In this document: positions 18,900 through 23,471 of the stretch, piece after piece
Layout of the letters: the number at the start of each line of letters is the position of its first letter
Numbering within the stretch: position 1 is the first letter of the stretch
Assembly (NCBI GenBank): GCA_958430865.1
Contig: CAUDNR010000425.1
Span: 3,374 to 26,844, forward strand
Direction: 5' to 3'
From: Entrophospora sp. SA101
Taxonomy: Eukaryota > Glomeromycota > Glomeromycetes > Entrophosporales > Entrophosporaceae
Length of the DNA: 23,471 nt
The notes under the pieces: model-generated
Told to the model about the DNA's origin: nothing
The model's database searches: none
What the model saw: the letters and a program-made list of their open reading frames with translations, nothing else
Translations under genes and position numbers: made by a program

Positions 18900-20081
18900 A
18901 TGTCAGAAATAATAGAAAGAACTAATCAAATGCAAGAACAAAAACAGGAAGATTCTCGAGAATTTCAAGATTACAAAGATGAAGAAAGCGAAGAAAATCA
19001 AATCAATAGAGAAATTGTAAATAAAGATAAAGCTAATGATGGAGCTGATAATAAGGAAGACGACGACGAGGAGGACGACGATGAGGGGGAAGAGGAGGGG
19101 GAAGAAGAAGACGAAAAAGTATTAGAAGCAACATCATCATCATCAATAATAACAAATACAAAATCGTTGCCATTTAATAAAGACGAATTGCCACAACTAC
19201 CAGCAGCAACTACAGCAAAATACAGGCCAGCATACATATCATCGCCGTCGTCGTCATCATTATTATCATTATCATCATCATCAACTACTACTGCTGATAA
19301 TGATACAAATTTGATTGATAATGTTACCAAGAATAATATTATCATTGCTAAAAAACAAGGATACCAAGAGAAAGAAGAAGAAGAAGAAGGCCCGCCAGAA
19401 CAAAGCAATCCGTCAAAATCAAATACTTCCTCAACATTAACTAAATATAGTAGAAATGGAATACCATTAATACATCAGAAATTAATAGATCGTCAAACAT
19501 TTTCATTCTCTGCTGAATTAATATCTCAGGTGAGTTACTGTTATATAATCCCATTATTATTATTTATAATTTGAGTTATGTTGAATATTTTAATCTAAAA
19601 AGAATTATTTATTTATTTTGTATAGTTTGATAGATATCGTATGCAAATGCGTGAAAGCATTAGACATGAAATAGATGGTGACGATGATTGGGTAATTAAT
19701 CAATGAAAGAAACTTCTTTGTAACAATTAGTTAATTAATAATTTAATTTAATTTTTATTTGTGGTTGTGTAGAAAGTTAAAAATTCCAGTTTTAACACTT
19801 CCAATACCAAAAATACCAATAATAACAACGATAACAAGGTAGTGGATTTCGATGCAATACAGCAACAGCCTATAATTACGTCAGAAGATGATGAACATGA
19901 CGACGACAATTCAACAATAAATAATAATCGATCAATAAACAAGAGGAAGAAACAAAAGAAAAGTACTAGTAAATTAAAATTATGTTTTTCTAAACCCAAA
20001 AAACAGAAAAGACGACTACAACATCAGCAACAAAATGATAAAAAGTCAACTTTTAATTTATTTAAAAAAATATTTTCATAA
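18900..20081 (+). CDS. acidic, Ser/Asn-rich, probably disordered protein with basic C-terminus (three exons)
   Basis: Exons 18900-19529 (CAG|GTGAGT donor), 19626-19691 and 19773-20081 (1005 nt, 334 residues). Both introns are phase 0. Order of regions: a Glu/Gln-rich start (ERTNQMQEQKQED); a long acidic run at about residues 52-75 (EDDDEEDDDEGEEEGEEEDE); a Ser/Leu-rich stretch (SSPSSSSLLSLSSSS); a second Glu run (EKEEEEEGPPEQ); then the most structured-looking part, RNGIPLIHQKLIDRQTFSFS and AELISQFDRYRMQMRESIRH, spanning the exon 1-2 junction; another Asp/Asn-rich segment; and a Lys-rich tail (NKRKKQKKSTSK, KPKKQKRR) ending STFNLFKKIFS. Lys-rich clusters could be nuclear-localisation signals. 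No family is recognised. The minus-strand Ser/Asp reading across the acidic run is a shadow. Confidence 0.75.
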
Positions 20082-20216
20082 AAGATTATAAAAGATTCTA
20101 CAATTAATTAATTTAATTGATTTTTTTTCTTTTTATTATTATTATTTATTGATGATTATAAATTTATATTCACCTATATATTATACATATATTATTATAC
20201 ATTGTTATATATTTAA

Positions 20217-20489
20217 TCAATATAGCATATTATCATTATAATTATCACGACTATTGTATCTATAATTACAGCATGTATTAACACAATAAATATGTTCGTT
20301 TGTGATAATGATACTGTATATATGAATGTTTATGAGCATAAACACTAAAATGCTGATGGTCGTAATGACTCTCCCGCAATTAGAATATAACCAGAAATGA
20401 CAGAAGGGCAACCACATGAATAGATAACAACCAACCCAGAAAAGTACAATTGGAAATATGTAAGCAGTTGATCGAAAATCTGATGACAT
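20217..20489 (-). CDS. small two-helix membrane protein (90 residues, single exon)
   Basis: ATG at 20489, TGA at 20219-20217. It begins MSSDFRSTAYIFPIVLFWVG, then a Trp/Cys-containing region (MWLPFCHFWLYSNCGR), a second helix (VITTISILVFMLINIHIY), and a short Asn/Asp/Tyr-rich, Cys-containing tail. The '(F)RSTAY-FP-hydrophobic-G' opening followed by a Trp/Cys patch and 'R(I/V)...S' helix recalls small fungal membrane proteins I have seen annotated only as hypothetical or Ser-rich. That resemblance is from memory and weak. It is convergent with the gene ending at 20081 (135 bp between stops). The complete reading frame with two clear hydrophobic segments makes a real gene likely. Confidence 0.55.
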   Translation of the reverse strand: MSSDFRSTAYIFPIVLFWVGCYLFMWLPFCHFWLYSNCGRVITTISILVFMLINIHIYSIIITNEHIYCVNTCCNYRYNSRDNYNDNMLY

Positions 20490-20649
20490 TCGTTTCCTTT
20501 AAATTTGTTTTAATAAAAAAGAAAAGCTAATACTTGAATAATTTCTCTTTCATTCAATTGCCCAAGTATAAGTTACTTTAAATATATACATGGAGCTATT
20601 TTCTCATCTTGTTCTCTTTTAATAGTGAGTGCTGTAATTCTTTGGTTTT

Positions 20650-20795
20650 GTTGTACGTGAAAATGAAATTATGTGAAATCGCAATTCACATATGTGAAAT
20701 TCAAATTTACATACGTGAAATTCAAATTAGCTAATCAGAATTTCACCCCACTCCATAATATTTCAATTTCACATAATTTCAATTTCACATACAAC
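20650..20795. mobile_element. short GTTGTA-ended inverted-repeat element, copy A
   Basis: Begins GTTGTACGTGAAAATGAAAT and ends ...AATTTCACATACAAC, so the ends are inverted repeats. Inside are further GTGAAATT/AATTTCAC units. The segment TTCAAATTAGCTAATCAGAA is shared, reverse-complemented, with copy B at 21233-21357. Length 146 bp, non-coding. Flanks do not show a clear target duplication, so this copy may be older. Confidence 0.65.
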
Positions 20796-21232
20796 AGTTC
20801 CATTAAATTTATATTTTTAGTATAGGAACAATCTTTATCTGTGGATAATAAGTAGTGGTAATTACAAGTGTGACGTTTAGCAAAATTCAATCTTTTCGAC
20901 TTTGTTGTAATGTTTAAAGCATGTGTGTTTCGAGTTTTCGCATGTTTCAATACTTTTGGATATTTGTAAATATTTGTAAATGGAATATTCCGTCGTAACG
21001 CTGGGAATATTCGCAATTGTAGTAATATTTAAAATAGAAAATTCTTTTTGGAAGAAAAATACCTTTCAGATAATAACAATAATATCATATTCGAACTTTC
21101 ATCCAAGTATGGAACAATTCACTTTGCAAATGTTAGATAATTTGATATGAAAATGTAAATTTCTCTAACAATGGGCGCGCGTCACGTTATACAACATTCG
21201 TGCGACTAAAAATCTGTGCAGAAGACAAGGCT
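20796..21232. other. spacer between the two inverted element copies
   Basis: No gene is firmly supported. A minus-strand open frame (20735-21016, 93 codons) starts here and runs into copy A. Its residue mix (HAKTRNTHALN, CNYHYLLSTDKDC) is not obviously low-complexity, so an exon is conceivable. A GC-rich patch (GGGCGCGCGTCACG) lies at about 21173-21186. Confidence 0.3.
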
Positions 21233-21363
21233 GTTGTATATATGTTAAATTGAAATAATTAAAATTTTGGGGTAGGGTGTTTGTATATGAAATTCTGATT
21301 GGCTAAGTTGAATTTCACGCATTGCAAATTCACATAGATTTCATTTTCACATACAACAAGGCT
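21227..21363. mobile_element. GTTGTA-ended element, copy B, with 6-bp target duplication
   Basis: Element body 21233-21357 (125 bp), starting GTTGTATATATG and ending TTTTCACATACAAC. It is bracketed by AAGGCT at 21227-21232 and 21358-21363. It is the same family as copy A in opposite orientation (shared TGTGAAAATGAAAT end and TAGCCAATCAGAATTTCA block when reverse-complemented). A MITE of unassigned superfamily. Confidence 0.75.
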
Positions 21364-21747
21364 AAAACAAACTTCTTATTATTCTTAAAATAGCTGATTA
21401 TATCTCTTTCTAATGCTCAAGTAGAAAGAATACTCTCTCAACAAAATTTAATAAAAATAAAATAATAAATAAAATGAATATTGATACATTTAATGAACAG
21501 AGATAGAAGATTTCGATTTTGAGAAAGCATATAAATAAAACATTGGGAAAAGAAAAAATGAGTAATGAATGTCAAAGAAAATTATTACATATAAAATTTT
21601 TTATTCTGATTATGGAATGTGTGCATATAGATTGTGTTGCTATTGAATTTTACACACACTGGTTCTACAGTACAACTTTATTGTTCTTGCAGATCCTTTG
21701 ACTCTTCCAAAAATGGAAATGCATGACCAAAAAAACAAGATGTAATT
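21364..21747. other. uncertain stretch between the MITE and the LINE relic
   Basis: No gene is supported. The frame at 21519-21701 may be a decayed upstream part of the LINE relic or chance. Confidence 0.3.
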
Positions 21748-22738
21748 TTGAAGTTATGGTTCAAGTCAGGCTTTGCAGAATGGTACAACTTATATGAAAA
21801 TAGAAAATATCGAGAATACAATATAGACCAGAGTAACACTTTTTTTTCATTGAATAATGACAAAATTTCCAATGAAACATCCTTTTTCAGCTCAAATTGT
21901 AAAGCTTCCAAGATCAAATTTATGCTAGAAGAAATATCAACACTGAAACATGTAAAAAAAAGAAGGCTAGATTTGTAAAAAGATCAGGATTATATTCTCT
22001 GCCACAATGAAAAAGAAGATTTCAGTCATGTCTGGTCCTATCATCAAAACAAAAAGAAAATACAACAAATCTGTCATAATACAAAAGAAGAGCTATACAG
22101 CCAAATCAATAACATTAACAACAATAATAATTCTCCTATTCTCATAGAACATAGCACCATATAGTCTGTTAATAGCAACCTGAACAATCTCACATTTATT
22201 GACATGATCAAGGGTATTGTTCCTTCTTTTATTACCAACAAAATACAAAATTATACCACAAACTCAACAATAACTACCCAAATCACATCTATCATTATGA
22301 ACAATATATATTTAAAAATCATGGAAACCCAGATGTGAAGAAATGATTAAATTAGAAATCTCATTAAATATTACTAAAAAATAAAGAAAAATAAAAAAGA
22401 AATACAATAAAAATCCTACTAACAACTCCTATAGTAGTCTAAATAGAGATACAAACAATTTATCAAATGGTTCTGAGGGTATAGAATATGCAATTGCATC
22501 AGGTGGTTTCCTTTTAGATTATTATAATTAGTAATAACCATTTGCTTTTATCTACGTTTGAATGTTAGGTGTCTAAATCTTAATACCTTTTTTAGGCCTG
22601 ATTTAGTATGTAACGGTGATTAGTTTAATAGGGGCAGTCATTTTCTTTTTTTATGTAACTCATGTATCTTCATTGTCTTATATACGATAAATAAAATTAC
22701 GTGATATTACTTCATCGTTAAAAAAAAATAAAAAAAAT
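21748..22738 (+). mobile_element. decayed 3' end of a LINE-like retrotransposon
   Basis: Readable blocks of one protein, in order: NCKASKIKFMLEEISTL..VKKRR (about 21894-21960), an in-frame TAA, then DQDYILCHNEKEDFSHVWSY (about 21982-22041), KEELYSQINNINNNNN and a further stop near 22160. Next come LTFIDMIKGIVPSF..ITTQITSIIMNNIY and a final segment ending SGGFLLDYYN-TAG at 22529-22531. The 'KIKxMLEE..T..KKRR...C..CxxEKEDFxHVW' layout resembles the region after the RNase H domain in LINE-type ORF2 proteins of mycorrhizal fungi (from memory). About 190 bp of 3' UTR then runs into an A-rich tail at 22720-22738, as expected for target-primed insertion. The upstream RT domain is absent (5' truncation), and the left boundary is uncertain. 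Confidence 0.55.
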
Positions 22739-23074
22739 ATAACACCCATATGAAAGCTTAAATTATTTTACATCTTTTCACCAATTTCCAAGACATTTAC
22801 AGCAAAGTTGAAAAGAAAATCTTTCTTTGAAGTAACCATTTTTGATATAAAAAAATATTCATATTTTTAAAAAACGGGTTGTTACACGATTCGAATTTTT
22901 TTTACGATTGTACCATATTTGGAATAAATGTCCAACTATCTAATTGTATTTAAATAATACATTCTGGAAATTTTTATTATACAAATATGCACATAATATA
23001 TAGAAACAAAATTATTATATTAAAAGTAAAAAATAAATAAAATAAATAAATAAATATGTTTTAAATCTAAATCT
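22739..23074. other. non-coding 3' flank of the repeat-protein gene
   Basis: A+T-rich, ending in an (AAAT)n run at about 23028-23055 immediately downstream of the minus-strand stop codon. Nothing else seen. Confidence 0.4.
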
Positions 23075-23471
23075 TTACACAATATCAGTTGATTCACTAG
23101 TTTTATTTATTGCACTATTCTCTTGATTAATTATAGCATCATTACTAGTAGTATTGACAGAAGGTTCTTTTGTTTCACCTTCATTTACTATCCCTTGATC
23201 TTCACGAATAATTATAGCATCATTATTAGTAGTATTGACAGAAGGTTCTTTTGTTTCACCTTCATTTACTATCCCTTGATCTTCCCGAATAATTATAGCA
23301 TCGTTACTAGTAATATTGACAGAAGGTTCTTTTGTTTCACCTTCATTTACTATCCCTTGATCTTCCCGATTAATTATAGCATCATTACTAGTAATATTGA
23401 CAGAAGGTTCTTTTGTTTCACCTTCATTTACTATCCCTTGATCTTCCCGAATAATTATAGCATCGTTACTA
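23075..23471 (-). CDS. 3' end of a gene encoding 27-residue tandem repeats (partial, runs off right edge)
   Basis: On the minus strand the frame is open from the right edge to TAA at 23077-23075 (131 codons visible). The sequence is built of an 81-bp unit encoding SNDAIIIREDQG-IVNEGETKEPSVNIT. Landmark GACAGAAGG copies fall at exact 81-bp spacing (starts 23156, 23237, 23318 and 23399). The last unit degenerates into NQENSAINKTSESTDIV before the stop. Units differ by a few bases only (for example IIIRED versus IINRED, VNIT versus VNTT). The repeat is acidic and hydrophilic, with N-X-T/S sites (NIT), and has no helix or Cys, so surface, cell-wall or scaffold roles are possible. No family is recognised and the N-terminus lies outside the window. 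Confidence 0.75.
   Translation of the reverse strand, partial: SNDAIIIREDQGIVNEGETKEPSVNITSNDAIINREDQGIVNEGETKEPSVNITSNDAIIIREDQGIVNEGETKEPSVNTTNNDAIIIREDQGIVNEGETKEPSVNTTSNDAIINQENSAINKTSESTDIV
23086..23471. repeat. 81-bp tandem repeat array (coding)
   Basis: At least four near-identical 81-bp copies plus a partial one at the right edge. The period is an exact multiple of three and the frame is preserved. Confidence 0.9.

Noticed and set aside
18998..19408. Minus-strand 136-codon frame, Ser/Asp-rich
   Set aside because: It is the antisense reading of GAA/GAC and TCA runs in exon 1 of the acidic-protein gene, whose plus-strand model has clean splice sites.
1..23471. tRNA or rRNA genes
   Set aside because: Scanned for TTCGA/TTCAA T-loop contexts and rRNA-like blocks. 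Matches such as 21757-21764 and 22889-22894 lack paired stems.

Overview
The window is a gene-sparse, very A+T-rich piece of eukaryotic nuclear DNA, most likely from an early-diverging fungus, with arbuscular mycorrhizal fungi (Glomeromycotina, Rhizophagus-like) the best guess. Reasons: short introns of about 60-150 bp with GTAAAT/GTAAGT-type donors and TTTAG-type acceptors; AAT/AAC-rich (poly-Asn) coding; a broken ion-transport-domain gene and the tail of a LINE-like retroelement that resemble families I associate with these fungi; and several non-autonomous DNA transposons. The species call is inference. I see no tRNA, rRNA, CRISPR array or bacterial operon.

Layout. 1-7.2 kb: a degenerating landscape with an unidentified broken gene (about 640-1187), a broken polycystin/TRP-like ion-channel gene (2224-2987), a 407-bp MITE with near-perfect terminal inverted repeats (3825-4231), a patch of TGGTTGCAACCA palindromes, and a degenerate tandem/hairpin array (about 5460-5780). 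7.26-15.23 kb: the core of the window. Four multi-exon genes (7262-8509 +, 11045-12196 +, 12355-13539 -, 14243-15232 +) encode divergent small four-helix membrane proteins, MARVEL-like in topology. All four have six exons with the same intron phases (1-2-1-2-1), a tiny fifth exon of 29 or 32 nt, and two cysteines in the loop before helix 4. They are tandem paralogues although little sequence identity is left. Most of their coding sequence lies in exons too short for simple ORF finding. A two-exon gene for a secreted or GPI-anchored protein (9315-10612) sits inside the array.

15.2-18.9 kb: mostly non-coding. It holds a diverged duplicated block around a relic open frame (16.25-16.91 kb), and a 458-bp hAT-type element with an 8-bp target duplication that still carries the N-terminal end of a BED-finger transposase (17436-17893). 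18.9-20.5 kb: a three-exon gene for an acidic, Ser/Asn-rich, probably disordered protein, and convergent to it a single-exon 90-residue two-helix membrane protein.

20.65-22.74 kb: two copies of a short GTTGTA-ended element in opposite orientation, one with a clean 6-bp target duplication, then a decayed LINE 3' end with an A-rich tail. 23.08 kb to the right edge: the 3' end of a minus-strand gene made of perfectly phased 81-bp (27-residue) tandem repeats, continuing beyond the window.

Exon models were built by eye from reading frame, splice sites and paralogue comparison. No database search was run.
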